DNA of 64,000 bases from Triatoma infestans (Eukaryota; Arthropoda; Insecta; Hemiptera; Reduviidae). A program made the position numbers and the translations under genes. Within the stretch, counting starts at the first letter, position 1, and every line of letters starts with the position of its first letter. Positions 53,298 through 63,235 of this stretch are shown one piece after another. The notes beneath the pieces were generated by a model that was not told the origin of the DNA, made no database searches, and worked only from the letters and a program-made list of their open reading frames with translations. The stretch is from the NCBI GenBank assembly GCA_011037195.1, contig JAAEAF010001124.1, positions 62,001 to 126,000 of the forward strand, written 5' to 3'.

Positions 53298-54331
53298 TTA
53301 TCTTTAACTTTATTATGTATGGACAACTATGGAGGGGTGTCGCAACATGCGACTAGAACAGCTAAGGTTGAGCTGTCCGTGATGTTTTTCTTAAGATATG
53401 CGTTCATAAGACAAATGTAACTGCGTTGACTCACCTAACGTGAGTCATCACTTACCGTTCATGTGAAGTATCGCGTGCTACATAAAAGAAAACATAGCAA
53501 TGTGTAAGATGGAGTGAGGGTGTGGGAAACGCTGAGCAAGTAGATATATAGATATGTTACCATTTATATCTAAACCATAACTTTGATCACGAAAATCTAA
53601 TTTATGTAAGAGTCCAAGGTGAAGTACCGCTCAACATAACAGAAGAAATGAGAGTAAAGAAGAGGGATTCATTTATAACATAGGGAGGAAATATCATCGA
53701 AGTATGAACATAATTTACTCATTACAGTTACTGTAATGAGTAACTCCCTTTGATAAAACCTACCGCACAACTTTCTTTTAAAGCAATAAATTTGGCCAAG
53801 TTTCCTCAAACTTGGAATTTTTAATTAACATTAGCTTCACCTAGACATACTCGGGAATACTCGGTAGATTGCGGGTAAGACAGTTTGGGCACATTGTAGT
53901 TGAGCAGTCAACTTGCTACATTTTCCTGTACAATTTTCAAATGAAAATGGACCATTTATATCTGTTCAGTTATTTTGTGAAAATTGTTTGAGCGTTTTCG
54001 ACGAAATTCCGAAAAACTCAAAAAAATATTCAGTAAAGCAGCAGTTCCGGTACCGATTTTCTTCAAACCTGCAATTCTAATAATGCTTTTTGGATATGTT
54101 AATTCTACAAGGTGGATAATAATCTACATGTACTAACTGGGCACTTTAGAGGAGTCGTTTCAGCTTTCTTAAAAACCTCCAACAATGAAGTTTCGAAATA
54201 AAGGTAATAGCCTTTTTATGTTTATTTGGTATGTGGGAAATTCAAGAAAATCGCTGGGCTATCTTCGAGGAGCTATCTCTAAATCGCGTGAAATTGAAAA
54301 ATTAAAAAAAGAAGCATTAAGTAAAGTATGC
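53298..54331. other. Unassigned sequence, then dispersed repeat
   Basis: A perfect hairpin TTACTCATTACAG / CTGTAATGAGTAA lies at 53711-53740. From 53760 reverse-type repeat blocks appear (TAAAGCAGCAGTTCCGGTACC near 54035). No gene is seen. Confidence 0.4.
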
Positions 54332-54565
54332 TATGAAGAAATTTGGTGAGGATCGGTCAATAAAGAAACATTCAATTATGCCAACGTTTCGACATTGATT
54401 TCTATCTTTATCAAGGCATTGATTTCTATCTTCACATATATAGATTATAGTGAAGATGTGGAGAAATACTAATGCTATTATCTTTATACAGACAGAAAAC
54501 TATGTCGAAACATTGGCATAATTGAATGTTTCTTTCTTGACCGATCCTCACCAAATTTCTTCATA
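54332..54565. mobile_element. MITE with about 63-bp TIRs and TA target
   Basis: The left end TATGAAGAAATTTGGTGAGG and its inverted copy at 54503-54565 match through GACCGATCC/GGATCGGTC, AAACATTCAATTATGCCAA and GTTTCGACAT with a few mismatches. TA lies at both edges, fitting a Tc1/mariner-type non-autonomous element. The interior has a GATTTCTATCTTTATCAAGG direct repeat. Confidence 0.8.
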
Positions 54566-55730
54566 ACTTATTTCTTAACGGTCAACAAATACTTTTATAT
54601 TAAGTAAACTCCACGTAGTGGAATTTGCCGCAACCTCGCTGATCGGTTGCGATGCTGGTACCTAAACGGGACATCAAGTTGATGGAACCTGTGATTTTTC
54701 ATTTTTAAGATATATTGTTACCACATATTTTAGTAAAAAATTTGCTAAAAAACTTTTTATTCCTATTCTGAGAATCTGAAACCAAATATTTCCGGTGTAA
54801 ATATTAAATTGCAGTTTCGACAATTTTTAAAATGGCGCAATACAACTCTTATAGCAGTATGAGAAGGAACTTAATACACTGTCATTAGCCAGTGTTACCA
54901 AACTGAATAATCGTTGATTGGTCAATTAATACGTTATGGACATAGTCAACAACTTGATAAAATTCAAAACTAACAGCGCATGCGCAGCCCCGGATATCTG
55001 TGTTATAGTTATATACTAGTAAAGTAGTACTCACTTTGTGAAGAAAGTCTGAGCGACCTCTGAAGACGTTCTTCTAAGGAAAATGTCGGACGTCTCCTGT
55101 CGGCCAGTTCGCTTATAGTTGGTGCCATCACAATCTGGAATTCAAAATATATGTTGAGGTTATAATAGTGTTACAAACAATGAACTTTTACCAGTAAGGA
55201 GAAGTATGGTAAGCGTTGTAAGAGGTTCTGTCGATTATCTTTAAACTGCCCAACCTATATTGCAGGGGTTTGTCAGAAGTTCGAGTAGTAAAGATAGCCT
55301 CTATGTGTTAAGAACTAACAAGTGTAACACATTATGTCATCTACTTATCTAGGAAATATAAAAGGGAAAATAAACTTTTACAAAAAATGTGCAAGTTTGA
55401 AGAAAATTTATCAGAATTGTAATTTCTAGAGTAAGACAAAATCATGGAGAGGGTTCTCCATGGCAGTTTGTATTTTGTAGGGAGCCACGAGTCTGGAATC
55501 TTCTACATGGCCAACGCTAATGATGGCCGTCGGCAATCAGTCACCATCATGATCTTCACGACGTTAATCCTAATAGCAGTTAGCGTTTCTAATTAGAGGG
55601 TTATGGCTGAAGTAGATTAGCGGTGGGGGGGGGGGGGGGGGAAATCAATCTGTAACTTGTGTACTTGGTGAGAAAGAGAGCTGGAGGGGGTATAGTTGTG
55701 AAACTAACCAACCAACAAACTCATCTGGTG
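54566..55730. other. Dispersed repeat fragment and unassigned sequence
   Basis: 54600-54860 is reverse-type repeat (CCTAAACGGGACATCAAGTTG, ATTTCCGGTGTAAATATT). 55624-55641 is a G homopolymer, which may vary in length between reads. No gene is seen. Confidence 0.4.
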
Positions 55731-56175
55731 TGAAACATTCACGCAACTTTGTCTCACTCTTATTAAAACAGTTACATGTATACGTATATAATAAATTTTC
55801 TTTAAACTTCAGTTTGTGCTCATTACGCTCACCTAAATAACTATCTAAAACCAATTTTTAGGGGAAAATATTAAAGTTTGTTCTGTGCGAGCACTCCAAG
55901 CACTCCAAGCGCTCCATATATTCCAAGTTTAAAGGAAATGGTTGTCCTAAAACAGTGGACCTGTTCTGTAAAGCTGCACTTCCGGTTGGCAGATTTTCAA
56001 CAAATTTGGAATTCTAGCAATGCTTTAATGATACAATTGGTAGAGCCATACATTGAATTGAAGTGTTATTTTAGAAGAAACCTTTATGTACTCTTCCTCA
56101 GGGAGCCCCCCCCCCCCCCCCCCAAAAATCCATTTTCCCTGGAAAGTTTCAAATAAAAATAATAGGTATTTACAC
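55730..56175 (-). repeat. Dispersed repeat copy, minus orientation
   Basis: Terminus GGTGTGAAACATTCACGCAAC (55729), then AAAGCTGCACTTCCGGTTGG (55971) and a C run at 56107-56123 before AAAAATCCATTTTCC. Confidence 0.55.
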
Positions 56176-56313
56176 TTCTTCCTAGGAGCCTCTACAGCTC
56201 ATTGTTCGCTGATGGACAGTGTTGTCTATAGTGAGGGAACACTGACCGGAGGCCGGCGGCGCACTGAGAATGCTCCGGGCGCCAATGACCATAGATGTTG
56301 ACGCGCCTTAAAT
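56176..56313 (+). repeat. SINE, 5'-truncated
   Basis: Matches the 3' two thirds of the SINE at 31225-31433: CTCTACAGCTCA, GATGGACAGTGTTGTC, GGCGCACTGAGAA and the end GTTGACGCGCCTTAAAT. The tRNA head is missing. Confidence 0.75.
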
Positions 56314-56349
56314 TATATTTTGTTAAAACACACACACGCATTCACTAAA

Positions 56350-57020
56350 CACATTTTTACTTTCTCTTAGTGCTAAGTAAGAGGAGGAAGTATTGCGATG
56401 GTGCCAGATTTTCAAAATTGAATACCTTTTAAACTTTGTATACTGTCTACACACATACATACTCCTGTCATTTTTATTTGAAACATTACCCGGTAAAATT
56501 GATTTTTTGGAGGGTCCTGTGGGTACAATAACGTTAAGCTTCCCTCTAAACTGCCACCTTCAGTACAATATATGGTTCTAACTCCTATATAATATTAATA
56601 TAGATTAAAAGGATTGTTAGAATTCCAAGTGTGGAAAAAATCCGGTAACCGGATGTACGACTTTACGAATTAAGTTATAAAGTTTTTCTAATTGTCCCGA
56701 AAACAACTTGAACGATTTCCTTAAAACTTGGAATCCGACAGCACAGATATAGACCTATCAATTTTATTTGCAACATTCTTTGGAATAATTGTTTTTGGGG
56801 GGTTCTGAGGGGTCTCAGTTAAATTTCCAATGTTTATATTACAACGAAAGTCGTGTCAGTGTTCCACACCAGATTTCTATTTGTTCGAAATCTCTAAAAG
56901 CGATATTAGAAAAAATAATGATAAGGCAATGACAATGATGAATCATATGGCAATTTGCAAAAGTTACGATTTTTCAGTGTTGATAGTAAAGGTTGTGCAA
57001 TAAACAATAATATCGTAATC
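56350..57020 (+). repeat. Dispersed repeat copy, forward
   Basis: From TAAGAGGAGGAAGTATTGCG (56382) through AACCGGATGTACGACTTTAC (56647) to ACGAAAGTCGTGTCAGTG and TTCCACACCAG (56843-56872). Confidence 0.6.
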
Positions 57021-57580
57021 ACTATGAGGTGGTAGTTCTGCGAGGAATTGAAGGTGTAAAACGAAGTGAGACGGCCGATGATGTGGCAGAATAGAGAGCA
57101 AGGGAAAGAGAGATTGAGGATCTAGAGAAGCGGCCGCCAAGTTGGGGGTGTATCAAGTTGGCACAGCTCGCTCTGTTGGGAGGCAGTGTGGTAGAATTTA
57201 GGAGGCAGCAGCGAGAGAGAGAACTGACACGTGTGCAAGGTTCAAGGTCAGCTGGTCTTGACACGTGGCTCCCTCACACCAGTAGAGTGTGTTGTGTTGC
57301 GTACCACCCCGCCCCTCTATCTCATCACTAAACTAGAGTATTATGTACGCTAACATCCCCTCAATTCGCCTGCCACTGTTATATGAATCATCATCGTTTA
57401 CAATCATCTCCATCCCACCCCTACTTTATTACGATTACTGTAATCCAATACATATCGATATATTTGGCAATCCATACCGACGTTATATACTATCCCCTGT
57501 AAAAACATAAAATATTCAACATCTACAACTTATAACTAGCCACAAAATTAACAAATAATAAACAAATCCGGTGTGAAATA
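57021..57580. other. GC-richer segment without a recognised gene
   Basis: 57030-57300 is more GC-rich than its surroundings and has fairly long frames on both strands, none with a recognisable domain. It could be part of a host transcript. Confidence 0.25.
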
Positions 57581-57602
57581 CTCATATTATGACTTTCTCT
57601 TA

Positions 57603-57945
57603 CTGCAGTGAATACAATTGTTATTGATAAATTTGCTTTGCTTTCTCATGCTGCAGTGAATACAATTGTTATTGATAAATTTGCTTTGCTTTCTCATGCT
57701 GCAGTTAATACAATTGTTATTGATAAATTTGCTTTGCTTTCTCATGCTGCAGTTAATACAATTGTTATTGATAAATTTGCTTTGCTTTCTCATACTGCAG
57801 TGAATACAATTGTTATTGATAAATTTGCTTTGCTTTCTCATGCTGCAGTTAATACAATTGTTATTGATAAATTAGCTATCTATTACTGCAGTTAATACAA
57901 TTGTTATTGATAAATTAGCTATCTATTACTGCAGTTAATACATTG
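57603..57945 (+). repeat. 48/43-base minisatellite
   Basis: Five units of 48 bases (CTGCAGTGAATAC, TTGTTATTGATAAAT, TTGCTTTGCTTTCTCATG) start at 57603, 57651, 57699, 57747 and 57795. Two 43-base units with CTATCTATTA endings start at 57843 and 57886, then a partial. 48 is a multiple of three, so repetitive open frames arise on both strands by chance. The unit derives from the 3' terminus of the dispersed repeat family (compare 41640-41680). Confidence 0.92.
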
Positions 57946-58120
57946 TAATTGATAACATTTTTTCAAAATAGGACACTTTACTTAACATTTACTTGTTCCA
58001 AATTTTAAGAACATTTTTGGAGCCATTTTCGAGAAAATTTCAAAAATCTGAGACATTCTATTCTATAGAGTCTCACTTTCGTTTAACCAGTACTCTTTAA
58101 ATTTCAAATCTAGCAATGCT
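57946..58120 (-). repeat. Dispersed repeat fragment
   Basis: Reverse-type blocks AACATTTTTGGAGCCATTTTCGAG and GAGTCTCACTTTCGTTTAACC. Confidence 0.5.
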
Positions 58121-58752
58121 TTTGTTGGATAGGTAGTCGTTTTTTTGTGCACTGCGACCATCAGGTGATCTATTGTAGCCCCTCTGTTGCCGTAGATGAG
58201 CTTGCTCATCACGGAAGGTTCTAGGGTAGGTATCCTCTCCCCTACCGGTAACAACCCAGGCTATTGAATCTTCTTCGGTTGACAGCATCGCAGTCGAAGA
58301 GGAGATGTATAGGAGTTCCCCTATCTCCCCACATAATCTGCATGTGCCATCATCTTCTAGGCCCAGTTTCCTCGGTGTCCCCTGAGTCTGCAGTGCCCGG
58401 TAAGAAATCCCGTAAGAATACGGATCTTATTCTTAATCAAACTGATGCAGGTCTTCGACTTTTCCTGGTTGTAACCACCTCCCAGACAGACCTTGGCCTG
58501 CCTCAGTCCCGGGAGAGTGTTCCAGAGACGAGCTCTTCTCGCCACCACCTCTTCTTGATTTCTTCCAACAATCTTCGCAAAAGGGCTCAGACCCCAAGAG
58601 AGGAAATGCAACGCCTTCCTTTGCCAGGATGTGTTCCTTTGCTACCTCATTACCTTCTACGCCGACATGCCCCGGCACCCAGAATATGGTACTTTATAGT
58701 AGAGACGATGCCGTACATTGTACTGAAGGAGGCACTTCAGAGAAACACTTAA
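58121..58752 (-). pseudogene. LINE 3' fragment: RNase H and C-terminal tail
   Basis: Minus-strand frames encode PGHVGVEGNEVAKEH (RNase H C-terminal block), FPLLGSEPFCEDC, then RILTGFLTGHCRLRGH and, in other frames, the downstream cysteine region (GTCRLCGE-like near 58330). This arrangement is typical of R1/I/jockey-group LINEs that carry RNase H. Frameshifts separate each piece. It is a 5'-truncated dead copy and not part of the 35-40 kb element, which lacks RNase H. Confidence 0.65.
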
Positions 58753-59119
58753 CGCTGCAACTCCCTCTACAACCTGGAAAAACTATTCAATAAAGTCGCA
58801 CATCCGAATGACGAATTTTTACTGAAACCTTATCAGTTTTCCTGGCTTTACAAGCAGTAGACGAGTTTGAAAGGTCGATAGTGTTGGAGGGGGCTAACAA
58901 GTTGTGAAAATGTACAAATCGCAAAAAATGCTTTCTATAAAAAAGTGATTTCTTTTATCAAAGTAGCTATTTTTAAAACTCGTATTATAGAAAAAAATAA
59001 AAGGTAAGATTAAAAAGCAGAAGAGTGGATTAGTGAATACAAGATGTGGCCTACATAGGAGGCAGTGTCAGGCTTCACGCTTTCACATTGTAAGTCTTGC
59101 TCACCCTCTCACTCATTGT

Positions 59120-59169
<50 letters not shown>

Positions 59170-59450
59170 TGAGAGAGAACAGTAACAGTACACTTTGCTC
59201 ATTAAAATCACACCTTACATTTTATTTACTAATTCTACAGCTCGAAATAATGAGAGATATTTATTGAATAAAATATATTTATTTATTACGTAATAATTAA
59301 TTTTAATACTTTTTATTTAAAAAAGAATTTTTTTTGGAAATGTACATCTTAATATCTTAGCTCCTCCTTGCTCTCCTCAAATTCAATCCAAACGGAATTT
59401 ATAACTCGAAACTCAATTTTTCCGGGAAAATGTTACAATATAACTAAATA
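58753..59450. other. Repeat fragment and simple repeats
   Basis: 58780-58850 is a reverse-type repeat piece. 59119-59172 is a (GT)n followed by (GA)n microsatellite. No gene is seen. Confidence 0.45.
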
Positions 59451-60190
59451 TGTATATGTGGACAATTTTTACTTTCTCTTACTCAAAGTGTCAAATGCTT
59501 GTAAGCGTGTCAAATTTTCGATATCGAGTTTTCACTGGAAATATACGTATTGAGGTCCCATGAATCCAAAAAAGAAGTTTTTAAAAAAGGGTGTGGATGT
59601 GTGTGTGTGTGATGGTGTGTGTATGTATGTATTATGTGAACAGATAACTCAAAAACCCAAAATCGCAGAAAGTTCAAAGAAACTTGATATTCCGTTTAGA
59701 TATCACAATGGGTTCCCACAGAAAGTTATGTGTCAAAATTCCTTAACCGGAAGTACCACTTTACTAAATAAGTTTTTCACTTTTGGGCGATTTTCTCAAA
59801 AATGGCTCCGACGATTTCCTTTAAACTTACTATATAAACTACAAAGATCTACAACTTTTATTTGAAACATTTCTCCTGGTAAACTCATTTAAGGGTTTTT
59901 TGGGGCAGGGTTATGTTTTCTCTAAAGTGCTATCTTAGTTAATTATACAATTCTGCCATTCAAACAAAATTAATTAGCAATAAATAGATTAACAAAATTC
60001 CGAGTTTGAAGAAAATTAGTAAACCGGAATTAGTGAACCGTTTTTCTGAATAGTTTTTCAGTTTTGTGATTTTCTCTATTCAAATACCGACGAATTTCAT
60101 TAATTTTCATATAACTAACTATAAAATTTTTGAATTACAATTTTGTACACTGCAGTAAGAGAATGGTTCTCACCAGAACTCTAATGTATG
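59450..60190 (+). repeat. Dispersed repeat copy, forward, close to full length
   Basis: Blocks TTTTCACTGGAAATATACG, AACTCAAAAACCCAAAATCGC, CGTTTAGATATCACAATGG, AACCGGAAGTACCACTTTAC (59744), GACGATTTCCTTTAAACTTA, and the 3' end CACTGCAGTAAGAGAATGG near 60150. Confidence 0.62.
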
Positions 60191-60505
60191 ACGCTTCTAC
60201 ATTCTATAATTATTTGTTTATTACACTTTTCTTTTTTTTCCCCACGCCATGACTTCAGCTATTTAGCCAATCTGCATCGCGCGGCACAGTATAAAATTTA
60301 AGGCTGCACTGGCAACTGATGTTGTTCGTTTAGTTGGATATCCAGAGAGCACGTAACAACAATTTCGGATGCGAACAACTGTTTAATTGCACTAATAATT
60401 AGTTCGATTCCTTTTTTTTATGTTGTTGCGGAAACTAGATTTTGATTGAATTAGCTCAAGCGTAGATTTCCATCTTTATATTAAGTACTCTTTCAATACT
60501 TTGTG
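60191..60505. other. Intergenic sequence, no gene recognised
   Basis: No coding frame or terminal repeat seen. Confidence 0.3.
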
Positions 60506-61010
60506 GACTGCACCACATATATAAAATTAAGGACAATATAATGAATAGCTACAAACTCCAGGTCTAGGGAATGTTTTTTAATTGATATTATGAATTCCTT
60601 TGGAAAAAATGTGTTTAACATCTATTTCATTTTATTCCATTAGTATAAACGCCAAATACAAAATGGTGGACGTACATTCGAGTTGCATTTCCACTTCTTT
60701 TTCAACAATGGAATGAAAATTCCGAGTTTTTTCTTTATAGCTTACATATTATGTAAAATAGGAAATATTATTTTAGAAATAGCTTGATTTTGCATTTTTT
60801 ATAAACAAATTTTATTGCACAATTTGATAATTTATAAAATACCTACGAAGGGAAAAATCAGTAAAAAAAATTCTAAACTAGTTGTCTGGGCGTAAACCAG
60901 ACACTCTATGTGAAAATAGATGCGGATATAACACTCGACGGGATGCGACGTGTGTGGGTGGCAGAATTAGAGTTGCAATGAAAGTAAGCAGTGGAGGTGA
61001 AGAAACTTAC

Positions 61011-61044
61011 CTTGTAGCGAGCGTGATGGTACCCTCGGTGGAAG
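61011..61044 (-). other. Exon-like segment inside the foldback element
   Basis: On the minus strand a pyrimidine-rich tract with CCATTAACAG is followed by 34 bases and then CAAG|GTAAGTTTC, a perfect donor. This looks like a small internal exon with both splice sites. Reading through it gives the frame EGTITLATR before the donor. It may be a captured host exon, or chance. Confidence 0.3.
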
Positions 61045-61554
61045 CTGTTAATGGTTCCAGTTGAAGAAAAAAGGGGAAAAGGAGCGAGGATGTCGAGAAG
61101 GAGAGATAATAGGAGAGGAGGAGAAATGTATGAAAGTAGCGAGAGAGATATGGAGGTATGGCTGGTAGGTAGCGTGTGTTTATTTGGATGTCAGGAAAGT
61201 GGAGTGATAAGGAGTGAGAAGCATATGAGGAGCTGAATGGAAAGAAGCGAAAAATGGTTTGAATGAGGCTGATCACTATAACTTAACGTTCTGAACGGGA
61301 GGTTAATGTATGACGAGTACAAGTAAATAGAAAAGGGGCAAAGTCCGCGATATAAAGGCGCCGACAATCCCATCACCAAAAGAGAAAGAGAGGGAAAGTG
61401 CGGGGAAACGTGGGAACCAGGCGAGCGATGTTTGAAAAAGAAATAATATTTTGGAATACAATCTCGGTAAACAGAGTTATAAAATAGCAATGTAAAAAGC
61501 AGAATGAAAAGTTAAGCCTCAAGGGTGCCGCGACCGAACACTAGTTTTTTCATG

Positions 61555-61703
61555 GAAATAATTAGCTCTAAATAACTAACCAATCACAATGATCAACAGA
61601 TAATTCCAAACTTCTGATTGGCCTAAGATACAACCATATTTCACACCTTCTACTTCACACTTGTACGCTGTGATTGGCTAATTATTTATATCTAATTATT
61701 AAT
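61555..61703. repeat. Small inverted-repeat element with CCAAT boxes
   Basis: AATAATTAGCTCTAAATAAC-type sequence leading to AACCAATCACA is mirrored by TGTGATTGGCTAATTATTTA at 61668-61700. A third ATTGG lies at about 61616. It looks like a MITE nested in the foldback centre. Confidence 0.5.
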
Positions 61704-62103
61704 TTGAAAAATCTAGTTTAGAATTTTTTTTTACTAATTTTCCCTCCATAAGTATTTTATAAATGATCAAGTTGTGCAATAGAATTTAAACAAAAAATGC
61801 AACAAAACATTTCTAACATAATATTTACTATTTTATATAACTGATGTGAGCTATAAGAAAAAATGCAGAATTTTCAATCCACAGCTGAAATAGAAAGCAA
61901 AGGAGAATTAGGCGGAAATGTACATTTTGCATTTGGCCGTTTATACTAATGGAAGAAAATAAAATTGATGTTAAACAGCCATAAAAATTTCTCAGAGGAA
62001 TTCATAATTTACAGTTAAAATACTTTTCTTGAAAATACTTTTCTACCTGGAGTTTGTAGCTATTCATTGTGTTGTTCTTAATTTTATGTATGTGGTGCAG
62101 ACC

Positions 62104-62189
62104 GAAAACGTAGTGTCGGATACCGTAGTGCTATCTGGGAAAGCAAGTCTAAGCTTTGCGATTTTTTGTTTTTGAGTTGCTTCATTTAT

Positions 62190-62233
<44 letters not shown>

Positions 62234-62627
62234 AGTATACCTATAGGCAAAATATATTCACTTGCAAACTCAAATAGATACACAGGCACTCACAAGCGCA
62301 CAGAGTGACATGCACACAGAGAGAGACCAATCTGTAAAATCTACTGACTCTTTTGGCCTAGGAACCTTCAAAATGTATATTTCAGTGAAAATTCGAACTG
62401 GAAAATATGACATTATTGCTCCACTTTTTCTTATAGCAGTAATGGGAAGTATGATAATGACAAGAGAAATAGCGAATTAGTTTCAAACAGATTCATCACC
62501 AAGAACAGTTCCTTGGAGGAAATCTTATCGACACGAATTTCTTTTTACTTACACTTACTCAACAGGAACTACTGCGATCATGTCAATTTTATGTAAATCG
62601 AGTTTTCACCGGAAATACATGTCTGCA
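62104..62627. repeat. Dispersed repeat fragments and CA microsatellite
   Basis: 62190-62231 is a CA run. 62340-62440 and 62545-62620 are family pieces (ATTTCAGTGAAAATTCGA, CTGCGATCATGTCAATTTT, TTCACCGGAAATACATGTC). Confidence 0.5.
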
Positions 62628-62880
62628 CTAAGTGGTTCTTCTAGCGCACTCGCCTGTGGTACAGAATTCAGGATTCCATTCCCATGAAGGTGTTGACTAG
62701 GAAGAATTCAGAATTCCCATGAAGATGGTGTTGACTCAGCACCTGAGAAAAGTGGGAAGGTACAGTTGGGAGCGAAAGCCAGGACTAAATGGCAGTGTGA
62801 ACCGCGGAGTGCTCACCAACCCCCCCCATTGCTGCCTGGCCAGCCCTGGCCCTTCATGGGCTTTTGCGTCAAAGGCAAAC
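62628..62880 (+). repeat. tRNA-related SINE
   Basis: Begins AAGTGGTTCTTCTAGCGCACT (box A-like) and has CAGGATTCCATTCCC (box B-like) about 40 bases later. An internal near-duplicate AAGAATTCAGAATTCCC lies in the body, followed by a GC-rich segment through GGGCTTTTGCGTCAAAGG. Unlike the 31225 family. Confidence 0.5.
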
Positions 62881-62929
62881 TAAATATTGGACAATTTCAC
62901 CAACATTTTACAACTTATTGTAAAGTTCC

Positions 62930-63235
62930 AATTGATATTGTATCACTTATTAGTGTATAATTGCATAAGAATATTGTAAAGTTCCATTTAATATTGTATG
63001 TTCCATGTTTAGATTGTAACGTTCAACGCCATATTTGTAATATTACACTTAATATTGTATGTTCCATGTGTATATTATAAAGTTCAACCTAATACAGTAT
63101 GGTTCCATGACTATATTGTAAAGTTCCATGACCATATTTGTAATGTTCCACTTAATCTTGTGTGTACCTTGTATATATTGTAATGTTCTGCTTAATATTG
63201 TACGTTCCACGATCAGATTTGTAAAATTCCACAGT
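62930..63235 (+). repeat. Diverged tandem repeat attached to the SINE
   Basis: Repeats of about 33-36 bases built on TATTGTAAAGTTCCA, TTAATATTGTATGTTCCATG, with substitutions in each copy (about nine copies). Confidence 0.75.

Larger units (their letters stand above)
60506..62103. mobile_element. Foldback-type element with about 380-bp inverted arms
   Basis: The left arm 60506-60881 (GGACTGCACCACATA, AATAGCTACAAACTCCAGG, AGTATAAACGCCAAAT, TTATAAAATACCTACGAAGG) recurs inverted at about 61713-62103 with roughly four fifths identity. The 830-base centre is different in character (AG-rich). It holds no recognisable transposase, so it would be non-autonomous. A target duplication could not be fixed. 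Confidence 0.6.

Noticed and set aside
57587..57895. Repeat proteins on both strands
   Set aside because: A 48-base unit without stops yields open frames on both strands by chance.
57603..57945. CRISPR-like array
   Set aside because: Units are contiguous, without variable spacers, and this is animal DNA.
58264..58752. 162-aa plus-strand gene
   Set aside because: It is antisense to the LINE RNase H and tail remnant on the minus strand.
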